Assembly: GCA_910574345.1 (NCBI GenBank)
Contig: CAJSZV010000007.1
Coordinates: 124,001 to 188,000, forward strand
Source of the DNA: Clostridiaceae bacterium
Lineage (GTDB): Bacteria > Bacillota > Clostridia > Lachnospirales > Lachnospiraceae
DNA length: 64,000 nt
Direction of reading: 5' to 3'
The notes below the pieces were generated by a model that saw only the letters and a program-made list of their open reading frames with translations, was not told the DNA's origin and did not search any database. Position numbers and translations under genes: made by a program. Positions within the stretch are counted from its first letter, which is position 1; every line of letters starts with the position of its first letter. Positions 1-10,500 of this stretch are shown piece by piece.

Positions 1-124
1 TGTTCATGGACACCTGACTGCTGATCTCAATAAGCCCCATGCCCTCCGGTTCTTTGCTCAAAACCTCTAAAATTGTCAGTGCCTTGCTGACAGAAGCCAC
101 TTTATCTTCGAATCGATTCGCCAC
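1..124 (-). CDS. IclR-family transcriptional regulator, N-terminal fragment
   Basis: Only the 5' end is in the window; the gene runs off the left edge on the minus strand. The visible ~41 residues read like the winged helix of IclR-type regulators: a VSKALTILEVL helix followed by KEPEGMGLIEIS, where the usual pattern is (A)L.IL..L...PEG..L.E(L/I). The GTG at 124 is preferred because AGGTGG lies 5 nt upstream; GTGs at 133 and 139 are alternatives. IclR proteins are usually local repressors or activators of carbon catabolism, but the effector domain is not visible, so no ligand can be proposed. A terminator for the next upstream gene lies at 208-248, so this gene probably has its own promoter. 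Confidence 0.6.
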   Translation of the reverse strand, partial: MANRFEDKVASVSKALTILEVLSKEPEGMGLIEISSQVSMN

Positions 125-207
125 GTTTTCCACCTGCACATTGCCTATAATGATTCTATCATACCCCAGACAGGAAAAGATTGCAATCTCTATTCTCAGC
201 CAAACAT

Positions 208-248
208 AAAAAACAGACGGCCTCCACCCTCCCGGTTTCCGCCGCCTG
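208..248 (-). terminator. Intrinsic terminator after the duplicated-domain lipoprotein gene
   Basis: Read on the minus strand, CAGGCGGC (248-241) pairs with GCCGTCTG (221-214) with one G-T wobble, and a run of six T follows. It lies 15 nt past the stop codon at 263, so it should end that transcript before the IclR-type gene. Confidence 0.6.
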
Positions 249-262
249 CTTTCCCTATTCTT

Positions 263-1408
263 TTATTTTGCATTCTCCATTGCCTTTACGGCCGCTGTCT
301 GATATCCGTCCACAGAGATGGTAACGCTTGTCAGAAGATCAGGATCCGTGGCCTTTCCGTCTCCGTCCACGGCAATCCCCGTCACCTCACCGGAGGTCTT
401 TCCTACCAGGTAGTCCTCCATATCCCCTGCCTGCTCAAACCACTCCCTGCCGATACCGGAAGCCTTTCTCATACCGTAGTCCTCGCCCAGCTGTCTCTTG
501 GTCTTCACGCCGGAAGTCAGATCCGAGGTGATCTTTCCGGAAGCGTCGAATTTAACGGTTCCCTGGGTAGCATCAATGACAGCGGCCGTTATCTTCCCGT
601 CTTTGTCCGTGGTAACGGCCACATAAGTGGAATAAGCCTGGCACTGTCCCTCTTTGTCTCCCTCTGCATCTTTGGACTTATGCATGTCTGTGATGATGCC
701 AAGGCCCAGTTTGTCCCCCGGCTGAGTTCCCACAGCCTCTGCATTCTGAACAGCCTCCACAATGGCTTCCTTATACTGGCCAATTTTAATGGTAACGCCT
801 GCCACAAGATCCACATCCGTAGGTTTGGTGGTATCGTCAACAGCAATGCCTGCCACTTCTTCGGCAGTTTTGCCGATTACATATTCTTCCAGGGCCGCCG
901 CCTGCTCGTCCCACTCTTTGCCAATACCGGAAGCCGCCTTCATTCCGTATTTTTCTCCAAGTTCCTTCTTGGTCTGGAAGTCCTCTTTTATCACCGCTTT
1001 TCCCTCAGCAGTGAATCCCATCTTATTCTGAGCCGTATCTATGTAGCAGTTCACAATCTTTCCGTCCTCGTCCACTACCACTGCCACCGCTACGGAATCC
1101 ACCTGAGCCGTGCCGTCTTTTCCGTCCGCCGGCTCTTTTGAACTGGCCATGGAAGATACGATGGCAAGGCCTGTCTTGTAACCGCCCTCAGCCCCTTTGG
1201 ACTCCTCCTTCGCAGCCGTTGTCTCCTGGGCTTTTGTGGTCTCCTCAGCCTTTGTGGTCTCTGCCGCCGTAGTGGCAGCTTCTGTGGTAGGTGCCGCTGT
1301 AGTCGGCTCAGCCGTAGTAGCCGATGCCTGAGCTTCCTTCTGTCCGCAGCCCGCTGCAAGTGCCATAACCATAAATGATGCCGCTATCATTCCTGCTTTT
1401 CTTTTCAT
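263..1408 (-). CDS. Secreted lipoprotein with two tandem copies of one domain
   Basis: 381 residues. The N terminus is a lipoprotein signal peptide with lipobox LAAGC (Cys at residue 21), followed by a low-complexity Thr/Ala/Glu linker (about residues 28-75) that should hold the rest away from the membrane. Two homologous ~150-residue domains follow (about 76-228 and 229-381). Both contain VDEDGKI/TDKDGKI, a YID/VID strand, a K(K/R)(E/Q)LGE.YGM.KASGIG.EW motif, an E(E/D)Y(V/L)(I/V)GKT motif and a C-terminal T(I/V).(I/V)..Y..A(I/A)V.A segment. I do not recognise the family. The strand pattern loosely resembles FMN_bind domains, but the threonine motif that carries covalent FMN is not evident. 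It is divergent from the two-component pair at 1604, which makes it a possible target of that pair. Confidence 0.75.
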   Translation of the reverse strand: MKRKAGMIAASFMVMALAAGCGQKEAQASATTAEPTTAAPTTEAATTAAETTKAEETTKAQETTAAKEESKGAEGGYKTGLAIVSSMASSKEPADGKDGTAQVDSVAVAVVVDEDGKIVNCYIDTAQNKMGFTAEGKAVIKEDFQTKKELGEKYGMKAASGIGKEWDEQAAALEEYVIGKTAEEVAGIAVDDTTKPTDVDLVAGVTIKIGQYKEAIVEAVQNAEAVGTQPGDKLGLGIITDMHKSKDAEGDKEGQCQAYSTYVAVTTDKDGKITAAVIDATQGTVKFDASGKITSDLTSGVKTKRQLGEDYGMRKASGIGREWFEQAGDMEDYLVGKTSGEVTGIAVDGDGKATDPDLLTSVTISVDGYQTAAVKAMENAK

Positions 1409-1513
1409 GAAATAAATCCTCCGCTTTTTTCATTTGAGCCGAAACGCTCATAATAACCGTTCCTTCTTATCATACTGACAAATCATACCGAAATTATGTT
1501 ATAAATGGTTCTA

Positions 1514-1587
1514 TTTTGTAACAAAACAGAATGAAAAAGGCATAAAAAAGACACAATTTTGTGGTAAATTTATACCGTAACAAAATT
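1514..1587 (+). promoter_or_regulatory. Repeat-containing control region ahead of the two-component operon
   Basis: GTAACAAAA occurs twice on the plus strand (1518-1526 and 1577-1585). The first copy sits in a near-palindrome, TTTTGT-AA-CAAAA (1514-1526). The second is the right arm of an inverted repeat, AATTTTG (1555-1561) with CAAAATT (1581-1587). OmpR-type regulators bind direct repeats, so autoregulation by the product of 1604-2299 is plausible. No consensus -35/-10 pair is convincing here. Confidence 0.35.
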
Positions 1588-1603
1588 TACAGGAGTAATC
1601 AGT

Positions 1604-2299
1604 ATGGATAAGATTTTGATTGCAGACGACAATCTTCAGATAACGAAAATTCTCAGCGAATTCGCCAAAAAAGAGGGCTACGAACCTGTGACTGTCCACA
1701 ACGGGGACGAGGTTCTGGAATTATTCAGACAGGACCAGTTTTCCATGATTCTTTTAGATGTGATGATGCCCAAAAAAGACGGCTTTGAGGTATGCCGGGA
1801 GATTCGGAAGGTTTCCAATGTCCCCATTATTATGATAACGGCCAGAGGGGAAGACTTTGAACGGATTATGGGCCTGGATATCGGGGCGGACGATTATATC
1901 GTTAAGCCCTTTTCACCCATTGAGGTCATGGCCAGAGTCCGGGCTGTTCTGCGCCGGGTGGATGTCTCCAGACAGGAAACCCAGCGATGCCTTGCCTACG
2001 GCAGCCTTACTATCTCCCTGGACAATGCCCTGGTAACCATTGACGGCCAGAGGGTTGCACTGACCAAAAAGGAACTGGAGATTCTCTGGACCCTTTTGGA
2101 CAACCGGGGAAAGATCTTTTCCAGAGACAACCTGTTAAGTACCCTGTGGGGATATGACTATCCCGGAGACAGCCGTACCGTTGACAATCATATCAAACGG
2201 CTGAGAGCCAAACTGGACAAATTTCCCCACCCTGACTGGCAGATCAAAACCGTCTGGGGCATGGGGTACAAGTTTGAGGGGGCACAGCATGAAGTATAA
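1604..2299 (+). CDS. OmpR/PhoB-type response regulator
   Basis: 231 residues. The receiver domain (about 1-115) has the acidic pair in IADDN, the phospho-acceptor Asp in LLDVMMPKKDG, the Thr switch in IMITA and Lys in VKPFSP. The winged-helix output domain (about 130-228) ends with the family signature DNHIKRLRAKL followed by VWGMGYKF. AGGAG lies 8 nt ahead of the ATG. The 3' end overlaps the kinase start by 11 nt, so the two should be translationally coupled and form a cognate pair. The signal cannot be read from the regulator. The divergent lipoprotein gene at 263-1408 and the repeats between them suggest local envelope control, but that is inference. Confidence 0.93.
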   Translation: MDKILIADDNLQITKILSEFAKKEGYEPVTVHNGDEVLELFRQDQFSMILLDVMMPKKDGFEVCREIRKVSNVPIIMITARGEDFERIMGLDIGADDYIVKPFSPIEVMARVRAVLRRVDVSRQETQRCLAYGSLTISLDNALVTIDGQRVALTKKELEILWTLLDNRGKIFSRDNLLSTLWGYDYPGDSRTVDNHIKRLRAKLDKFPHPDWQIKTVWGMGYKFEGAQHEV

Positions 2300-3776
2300 G
2301 ATCACTTACCGCCTGGTGGCATATTTTTCCGCCGTTCTTATCCTGTTCTCCATAAGCATCGGCGCCTTGTTCGCCGTTCAGTTTACCCGGCACACGGCCC
2401 GAATCCACGAGGAAGAATTAAGGGAGCAGGCGGTCTCCATAGCCGATACCCTTTCCATTTTTCTTCAGAGACACCCCGGACGGTCAAGCGGCGGCCAGGG
2501 GTTCGGCGCCTACCTCCGGTTTATTGACGATATCTCCGATGCCCAGGCGTGGCTGGTGGACGAAGACGTCCAGACCATTGAACTGAGCACACCCAACTAT
2601 TCCCTGTCCTACGAGACCCTTCCCCCCGGCGCCGAAGAACTGATACGGCAGATTTTCAAAGGCAATGTGGTGTCAAGCAGGGTGTTCTCCTCTGTTTTAG
2701 GCGTCCCTTCCATCACCGTAGGCGCACCGGTATATGACAAAGAAGGGACGGTCTCCGGCGCTTTCCTTCTTCACAGCCCGATAAACGGCATCAAAGACGC
2801 AGAACAGCAAAGCCTTGTCATTCTGACGGCCTGTATTTTTTTCGCCCTTGTCCTTGCCTTTGCCCTCTCCATTCTCCTTGCACGCCATTTTATCACTCCC
2901 TTAAAGGAGATCGGCCAGGCCACGGAACAGGTTATGGCGGGAGATTACTCCGCCCGGGCCCGCGTAAACCAGAATGATGAGATCGGAGACCTTGCCGACA
3001 ATATCAATGAACTTTTTGCCCAGCTCTCCGACATCGAAAAAGGGCGGAAAAAACTGGATAAAATTCAGCAGGATTTCACATCCAACATCTCCCACGAACT
3101 GCGCACCCCCATTACTGTAATCCGGGGGTCCCTGGAAGTTCTGAAAGAAGGATTGATCCGTGACCCCGGAGAGATTAACGAATATTATGAGCAAATGTTA
3201 TCTGACACCCTCCACTTACAGCGCCTGGTCAACGACCTTTTAGAACTTTCCAGGCTTCAAAACAGCGATTTTAACATCATTAAAACCGACTTAAGTCTCA
3301 CGGATCTTTTGACCGATACCGTTCGGTCCATGCAGCGGATAGCCGGGGGAAAGCATGTGGGTATCCAACTGGACAACCAGGCCGGGCTGGTGGTCATTTC
3401 CGGCGATTACAACCGGCTGCGGCAGATGTTCATTACCATCCTTGACAACTCCATCAAATTCTCACCTCCGCACACGGTCATAAATGTAAGGATGTATTGC
3501 GAAAATTCTCTCTGCATAATCTCCTTTACCGATTATGGCAACGGTATTCTGCCTCAGGACCTTCCTTATATCTTTAACCGGTTCTACAAAAAGACTTCGG
3601 AACAAAACGAAAGCGGAAGCGGCCTGGGCCTCCCCATCGCCAAGCAGATTGCCGACCGCCATAATATCACCATCACATGGGAAAGCGAACTTGAGGACCA
3701 CACTACATTTTTCTTCGCCTTCCCCCAGGGAACATGGGAAAGATTCACGGAAACGATACGGGAATCTCTTTCATAA
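2289..3776 (+). CDS. Membrane sensor histidine kinase (HAMP-HisKA-HATPase)
   Basis: 495 residues from the ATG at 2289, chosen because GAGGGGG lies just upstream; this overlaps the regulator gene by 11 nt. The order is TM1 (about 10-30), an extracytoplasmic sensor of ~140 residues, TM2 (about 175-198), HAMP (to ~250), HisKA with the phospho-His in SNISHELRTP, then HATPase_c with N box LDNSIKFSPP, G1 box DYGNGI and G2 box GSGLGLPIAK. It should phosphorylate the regulator at 1604-2299. Its last 32 nt overlap the 3' end of addA on the other strand. The sensor domain is not one I recognise, so the stimulus is unknown. Confidence 0.92.
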   Translation: MKYKITYRLVAYFSAVLILFSISIGALFAVQFTRHTARIHEEELREQAVSIADTLSIFLQRHPGRSSGGQGFGAYLRFIDDISDAQAWLVDEDVQTIELSTPNYSLSYETLPPGAEELIRQIFKGNVVSSRVFSSVLGVPSITVGAPVYDKEGTVSGAFLLHSPINGIKDAEQQSLVILTACIFFALVLAFALSILLARHFITPLKEIGQATEQVMAGDYSARARVNQNDEIGDLADNINELFAQLSDIEKGRKKLDKIQQDFTSNISHELRTPITVIRGSLEVLKEGLIRDPGEINEYYEQMLSDTLHLQRLVNDLLELSRLQNSDFNIIKTDLSLTDLLTDTVRSMQRIAGGKHVGIQLDNQAGLVVISGDYNRLRQMFITILDNSIKFSPPHTVINVRMYCENSLCIISFTDYGNGILPQDLPYIFNRFYKKTSEQNESGSGLGLPIAKQIADRHNITITWESELEDHTTFFFAFPQGTWERFTETIRESLS

Positions 3777-6700
3777 GGCTCAGGGAATAGATGATGGTCT
3801 CCTTCACCTTCCCCTTCCTCATCTGTTCCAGAGCCCCCTTGTAATACTCAAGCTGCACTTCATATCTCTTTAGGAGAATCTCCTCCTGTCCCTCACCCAC
3901 ACGGTCCGTCTTATAGTCGATGAGCACCAGCCCGTCCTCTTCCTCCATCCAGGCGTCGATAATGCCCTGGATCAAAACCAGCTCTTTTGAATCTCCAAGG
4001 CCCATGTCCTTTGCCGGCACTCCCATGACAAACTGCTGTTCTCTGTGAAGTCTTCCCTCCCTCTGGGCCTGTGCCATTCTCTGTCCTAAGGAAGTGCTGA
4101 GAAAGGTCCATATTTTCTCCGATTTTACCATACGGCCCATATCCTTTGTAATCCTTCCCTCTGACACTGCCTCCTTCAGCCACCTGCCCACATCCTCTTT
4201 GCAGCCTATTTTGCAAAAATCCAAAATCTCCAGAACACGATGGTAAGCGCTGCCCCGGACAGCTCCCCCGCCATAGCCTGCCTTCTTCTTTCCTTGGGCG
4301 TCCTCCTTCAAAAACTCAGGTATTACCGGCTGAAAAAGACTGTTCCTGTCGTCCATGTCCTGGCCCTGCTTTTTCAGTTCCGACACGGACATCTTGGTGT
4401 GAAGGCTGATATCCTCCCGGTAAGGATACTCATAGGAAAGTTTCTCCTCCAGAAAAGCCTGCATTCCGGGATCATAGGAGCGGGAAAGGTCCAGATTCCT
4501 TAACTCTTCCCGAGACACGCTCTTTTGTATCCTTCTCTCCACTGTGTCTCCCACCAGTTCTTGTGCGGTGATCTCCTGAACGGAAAAAAGGGGGCTACAT
4601 GCCGGATCGGTCATGAGAATCCAGTCCAGATAAGAGCCGGCGGATGCCAGGATCGTGTAGGGAATCTCCCTGGATTCCCAGGTCTTTATCCGCCATTTCT
4701 CCAGCTTTTTGGCAAGATTCCGGTCCGTCGCGGTCATGATCAGCTTTTCCTTTGCCCTGGTCATGGCCACATACAGGACGCGAAGTTCCTCCCCTGTATT
4801 GTCCAGATCCATTTTCCGCTTCAGAACATTTTTCTTGAGAGTGGGGGTTTTGACCCTGGTCTCCACATTCAGATCGTCGGTTCCGATTCCCAGATCCGAA
4901 TCAATTAAAAGTTTCCCCCTTATATCCTGCCTGTTAAAAGGCTTTCCAAGGCCTGCCAAAAATACGATGGGAAACTCCAGGCCCTTGCTCTTGTGGATGC
5001 TCATAATCCGCACCATCTGCCCCGAAGTCCCTCCTGCCGTGGCCTCCCCGAAATCCGTGTCATACTTTTTCATCTTCTCGATATACCGGATAAAATGAAA
5101 CAGCCCTCTGTAACTGGTCTTCTCATACCCCCAGGCTTTCTCCATAAGCATGTCAAGGTTGGCCTTCCTCACTTCCCCGGCAGGCATAGCGGACACATAG
5201 TCATAGTATCCTGTCACAAGGTACATCCGGTGAATCAGTTCATGGATGGGAACATACTTAGCCTCCCTGCGCAGGTTTGCAAGGAGCTCGAAAAAGGCTT
5301 TGGCCTTGGCCTTTAAAGTGTCTCTTATGGGGGCCGGAACCCCTGCTGCCTCCCCCAGCTCTTCCCATGTAAGCTCCCTCTCCCCGGCCCGGCATCCGAA
5401 AAGGACCAGCTTTAAGGCACCGTAGATTCCTCTGTCCTGCCCCTGGGCGCTGTTTTTCTTTTGCACCGCCATAAGCCAGGCCAGTTCCTCCTCCGTCATA
5501 CGGGCTACCGGAGATTTTAAAACCGCAGCCAGAGGAATATCCTGCATGGGATTGTCTATGACAGCCAGCATGGCCAGGACAGTCTCCACCTCAACCGTGT
5601 CAAAATACCCGGTTCCCGTCTCGGCAAAGGCAGGAATGTCCTCATGGGCCAGGACGTTGAGAAAGGAATCGGTCCACCCGGCCACACTTCGAAGGAGAAT
5701 CACCATATCCCCGTACCGGGCCTTGCGGTAACACCCTGTCTCCTTATCCCACACAGACAGGCCATCCGCCGGATCCGTCAGCTGCCGGATCCGCATGGCG
5801 ATCATCTTGGCCTCCATCTCCCGGCTTGTGTATTCCTCCAGCTCTTCATCGGCCGGCCCCATGACTTTGGAGCCTGTGTCAGCCATGAGAAGTTCCGTGG
5901 GAGTGCCCGCTCTCTCTTTGGTCTCGGCAAACGCTGCCCCTGCATAGAGGGCTGTCCGGTCCGTGTACTGGATGTTCCCCAGATTCTTCGTCATAATCTG
6001 ATAAAACACATAGTTAATACTGTCAAGAACCGACGCCCTGCTGCGGAAATTCTGCTGCAGTTCAATCTTTCTTCCCAGGACTCCCTCCTTTTCCGTCTCC
6101 TGACCTTCCTCCTGGCTTTCCCCTGGACCTTGTTCATCATATTCTTCAAAACAGTCATACTTCTTCATAAACAGCTCCGGCCTGGCCAGGCGGAACTTAT
6201 AGATGCTCTGCTTCACATCCCCCACTAGGAACACATCGGGCCTGCCGAACCTCTCGGCGGAAAGGCTCTGAATCAAAGTCTCCTGCACATCGTTGCTGTC
6301 CTGGTACTCATCTACCAGAATCTCTGCATACCGTCTGCTCAGTTCATCGGCCACAGGCGTGTAGGAAAGGATACCGTCCTCCTTTTTTACCAGAAGCTTA
6401 AGGGCCTCGTGCTCCAGGTCATTGAAATCCACAATGTTCTTTTCCCTCTTGCTCTCCTGATACCGCCTGTGGAATTCCTCCGCCAGCTCCAGAAGTTTGA
6501 GGGTCACATCCCGGCTGCCCCAAACGCTCTCCCCGGCCTCCTTTAAGGACTGCTGGCCGTAGAGATTTTTCAAGTTCCCCACTGCCTTTTTCACCCTGTC
6601 CCTGGAGGCGGCGGCATACTCCTTTTTCTCCGGGTCTATATTCTTTCCCCTGGCAGCCGGAATCCTTCCGAAAGAGGCGCCGGCAAGCCTCTCATAAAGC

Positions 6701-7500
6701 TCGTCATAATCCTTTGCCCTTCCAAACTCCTTAAGCATCTGAATCTCCGCCATAAGGGTGGGAATATAGACTTCCGGCCCCCCTTCCTGGCTGCAGACCC
6801 TTACCGCCGCCCCAAGCTGGCCGGCCAGTTCCTCCGCCTGGTTTCGGACATCCCTCATGAGGTAACCCATCCACTCCGTCCGGTTAAGGTCCTTATCTTT
6901 TGCCTCCTCAAGTTCCCGCCGGCACTCCGCCAGCCATTCCTCAGGAAAGGGATTGCTCTGGGAAAAGGTGTAGACCTGCATAATGTAATCTTCAATGCCG
7001 CTGTCCGACTTTCCCGTGGCATAGGTCTCCACAAACCGCCCGAAGACCTCATCTCCCCTTTCATAATAGTCTTCCAGCATAGCGGCCATGACATCGGCCC
7101 GCAGAAGCATGAGCTCCCCCTCATCCCCGATCCGAAAGGCAGGATCCAGATCCAGAAGATTAAAATGATCCCGGATCAGGCTTAAACAGAAACTGTCGAT
7201 GGTGGTGATCTGGGCCCGGTGGACCAGGGCGGCCTGAACCTGAAGATGCTCCCTGTCTGGTTCCTCATAAACCTTTCTCTCAATGGCCTGGCCGATCCTC
7301 TCCCGCATCTCGGCGGCGGCGGCATTGGTAAAGGTCATTACCAGAAGCCGGTCAATATCCACAGGGTTCTTCTCATCGCAGATCAGTCCGATGATCCGCT
7401 CCACCAGCACAGCAGTCTTTCCGCTTCCCGCCGCAGCCGACACCAAAAGATTGCTTCCCCTGGCATCAATAACCGCCTTCTGTTTCCTGGTCCACTTCAT
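3745..7500 (-). CDS. addA: ATP-dependent helicase/nuclease subunit A
   Basis: 1251 residues, the normal AddA length. UvrD-type helicase motifs run through the protein: Walker A SAAAGSGKTAVL near residue 25, Walker B region LVDEYQDSND near 400, motif IV/V MSIHKSKGLEFP near 840 and motif VI VAMTRAKEKL near 920. The C-terminal RecB-like nuclease has LIDYKTD near residue 1200. With AddB it forms the AddAB complex that resects double-strand breaks until it meets Chi and then loads RecA. The ATG at 7500 is preferred over one 21 nt upstream because AAGGAG is well placed. It overlaps the end of addB by 35 nt, indicating one operon addB-addA. Confidence 0.95.
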   Translation of the reverse strand: MKWTRKQKAVIDARGSNLLVSAAAGSGKTAVLVERIIGLICDEKNPVDIDRLLVMTFTNAAAAEMRERIGQAIERKVYEEPDREHLQVQAALVHRAQITTIDSFCLSLIRDHFNLLDLDPAFRIGDEGELMLLRADVMAAMLEDYYERGDEVFGRFVETYATGKSDSGIEDYIMQVYTFSQSNPFPEEWLAECRRELEEAKDKDLNRTEWMGYLMRDVRNQAEELAGQLGAAVRVCSQEGGPEVYIPTLMAEIQMLKEFGRAKDYDELYERLAGASFGRIPAARGKNIDPEKKEYAAASRDRVKKAVGNLKNLYGQQSLKEAGESVWGSRDVTLKLLELAEEFHRRYQESKREKNIVDFNDLEHEALKLLVKKEDGILSYTPVADELSRRYAEILVDEYQDSNDVQETLIQSLSAERFGRPDVFLVGDVKQSIYKFRLARPELFMKKYDCFEEYDEQGPGESQEEGQETEKEGVLGRKIELQQNFRSRASVLDSINYVFYQIMTKNLGNIQYTDRTALYAGAAFAETKERAGTPTELLMADTGSKVMGPADEELEEYTSREMEAKMIAMRIRQLTDPADGLSVWDKETGCYRKARYGDMVILLRSVAGWTDSFLNVLAHEDIPAFAETGTGYFDTVEVETVLAMLAVIDNPMQDIPLAAVLKSPVARMTEEELAWLMAVQKKNSAQGQDRGIYGALKLVLFGCRAGERELTWEELGEAAGVPAPIRDTLKAKAKAFFELLANLRREAKYVPIHELIHRMYLVTGYYDYVSAMPAGEVRKANLDMLMEKAWGYEKTSYRGLFHFIRYIEKMKKYDTDFGEATAGGTSGQMVRIMSIHKSKGLEFPIVFLAGLGKPFNRQDIRGKLLIDSDLGIGTDDLNVETRVKTPTLKKNVLKRKMDLDNTGEELRVLYVAMTRAKEKLIMTATDRNLAKKLEKWRIKTWESREIPYTILASAGSYLDWILMTDPACSPLFSVQEITAQELVGDTVERRIQKSVSREELRNLDLSRSYDPGMQAFLEEKLSYEYPYREDISLHTKMSVSELKKQGQDMDDRNSLFQPVIPEFLKEDAQGKKKAGYGGGAVRGSAYHRVLEILDFCKIGCKEDVGRWLKEAVSEGRITKDMGRMVKSEKIWTFLSTSLGQRMAQAQREGRLHREQQFVMGVPAKDMGLGDSKELVLIQGIIDAWMEEEDGLVLIDYKTDRVGEGQEEILLKRYEVQLEYYKGALEQMRKGKVKETIIYSLSLMKEIPVSFP

Positions 7501-10500
7501 CCTCTTTCTCTCCTTTTTCAATGATCTCCTCCCATACCTGTTCCGGCTTCATACCGGGAAAACGCCTGAACCGGTATCCCGGAACTTTCAAGTCAAAGCC
7601 GCAGACACCGTGATAAGGACAGTAATCGCAGGCCGTGCGGTTACCCTGCTTGTAGGGAAGTACCGCCATGCTGCCTGCCAGGATTTCCTGCCCATCCTCC
7701 CTTACCTTACCCCTCACATACTGCTTCAGGGCCTCAAAGTGCCTGCTGCTGGCTATGGAAGAATAGTGCTCCTGAATCATTCCGTCCTTCATGGACACAG
7801 GAATAATCTGGGATTTGGACTTGATCTCCCTGTCTAAATGGCTGATGGCCTCTAAGTCGCTGTTGACCAAGCCGTTCATGCGCAGCTGTTCCAGAATCAG
7901 CCTTTCCACGTCCTCAGGCTCCACCGCATCCTCCCTGTCAATGACCGGATCCTTAATATTGTAATAGAAGATTCCTGCGGGAACCACTTCCTTGTCAGGG
8001 AAACGGCGTTTTTCAAGCTCTGTCACCGCATCCATATACACCACCAGCTGCAGCTGAAGGCCGTAGTAAATGGCGGCCAGGTCAAACCTGGTGCTGCCGG
8101 ATTTGTAGTCAATGATCTTCACATACACATGGCGTTCGTCCTCACACAGATCCAGACGGTCAATGCGGCCCCGAAGATGAAGGGCCTCATCTTCCGACAG
8201 ACGGATTTTCATGGCTTTCAGGTTGTCAATGGCGGAAAAGGACACCTCAAACCCTACAGGCACAAAGTCCCCTTTTTTCAGCTGTTCTGACAAGGCCCAC
8301 ATGGTTCGGTCCGTCATTCTCTCGATCCGGCCTGCCAAGTACTGGTTCCTGGCGCTGCTTTTTAAGATAGTATTTCCATATTCTTCCGTAACCCTGGCCA
8401 CACAGGATTTCACCAGAGCCTTTCGCTCTTCCTCCGTAATCCCGGCGGCGCTCCTGTGATTCTCCCTCAGCTCTTTAAAACATAAGTCTATGGAGCTGTG
8501 GAAGAGATTTCCCATGTCCACTGCCCCGATCTGGTACTCCTGCCGCTCCATAAGCTCCATTCCGTAACTTAAAAAATGTGCGTAGGCGCAGGAGGCATAC
8601 TGTTCCAGACGGGTGACGCTGCCTTCCAGAATCTTTCCGTACAGGGCTCTGGCCGCCGCCCGGCTGATTCCTCTCTCCTCGTAGGCATAAAAAGCCGCCT
8701 CCGTCAGTTTTTCCACCTGCTCCCTGTAATCGTCCCGAAGGGCGAAATACCGGTACAGCTCTATGAATACAGGATCCTCTCTTCTGTCCTCATAGCTGCG
8801 CAGGCCTTCCATGAGCCGTTCCAGCCCCTCTGCTGGGGAACCGATGCCTTTCTTCTCCTCTTTTAACTCCTTCACCTTAAGATGGGGGAACAGATTTTTA
8901 AGCTCCCCGATAAGGGGAGAAGGCCTTCTGGCTTTCCCGGACTGGCTGAATGCCGCATAGGATATCACCAGAAGCCTGGAAGGCTTTGTCATCATAAGGT
9001 AGAGATAAAATCTCTGCTGAAAGCTGTCCTCCCTGGCCGTGGGCGCCAGTTCCACAGACATTTCTTTTAAGAATTCCCGGTCCATATCCGTGAGAATCCC
9101 GCCGCCATCCTTTTTGGAAGGCACGATTCCCTCATTGACCCCCATAAAAAACAATACCTTGATCTGGTCCAGACGGGTTCTTGTGATATCGCCTACCACC
9201 ACCCGGTCAACCGTAGCCGGGATAACGCCTACGTTTATCTCCCCGAAACCTGCGTCCAAAATCTGGCCGTACTCTCTAAGGCTCACCTTCTCCTCTCCCA
9301 GCAAGTGTACCAGACGGTCAAAAAGCCCCATGACCAGTTCATATACCTGCCCATACTCCTTGGCAAGCCGGTATTCCCCCGCCTGTTCAAAACAGGCCCT
9401 GTAATCCTCCATCTGCTCCTGAACCCGGCATTCTTCCAGGAAAGAGACCACAGCCGCCGTCATGGAGCGGATGGTTTTCTCCTTGTCTTTCAGGCAAGTC
9501 CGTAAGTCCTCCAGTACAGACACCAGGCTCTGGCGGAACTCGTTGAGCTCCTTTAAGTTCAGATTCTTTCCGCCGCGGTAAGTGTACTCCCAGGTCTCAC
9601 ACCACCTCTTATATCCTCTGATGCCCAAGGCCACCACATAGTTTTCCAGCCGGTCCGTCTTCTCCTGCTCAGAGGACACCAGCCCTGTCTTAAGCAGGCG
9701 GAATACGCTCTCATAATCAAAATCCTTCTGAATGACCTCCAGGGCCGCCCGGATGAATTCCACCATAAGGTTTTCCATAATGCTCTTCTTATCGTCCATA
9801 AAATAGGGAATATTCTCAGCCTGAAACCGGTTGGCGATCTCATATCCGTACTCCGAGAGGGCTCCGGTTATGACTGCAATCTCACGATAGCGGACCTGGT
9901 GGTTCTGAACCAGATCATGGATTCGGGCGGACACTGCCTCCGTCTCCTGCCCCGGTGTGGCCCCTGCCATAATCTCCGTCTCTTTTGGTTCCCCCTCATA
10001 CTTAGCCGTGCTGAACCGGTAGAGATGGTTCTCAATAAAGGCAATGGACGGACTGAGCACAAATCTTCCCTTTCCTTCCCCGGCCAGGTTCATAACCACA
10101 TCCTTTTCTCTCGGCACATTCTGCCTTTGGGCCAGCTTGATCAAATGGCACACCATGTGCTTACTCATATGAAACAGGTTCTGGATTCTGGCCTCCCTGT
10201 AGGGATTCTCCCCAGGATCCACGGTGACCGTGACAATCACTTTCCGGGCATGGATCATGAAAAGTTCCAAAAGCCGGTACTGCACCGGCGTAAATCCTGT
10301 GTAGCTGTCCAGAGTTATGATGCTGTTCTTAATCAGCCGGGAGTCGGGAAGCACCCGGCACAGCACGTCTAAAATCTCCTCGGCAGTAATGTATCTCTCG
10401 GCGATCTCCCTCTGGAATGCCTCATAGATCACTAGAAGATCTCCAAGCTTTTCCGAAAGCAGAGGGCTTTTTGCCTGGCAAACCGCCTCCTTTAGCCTGT

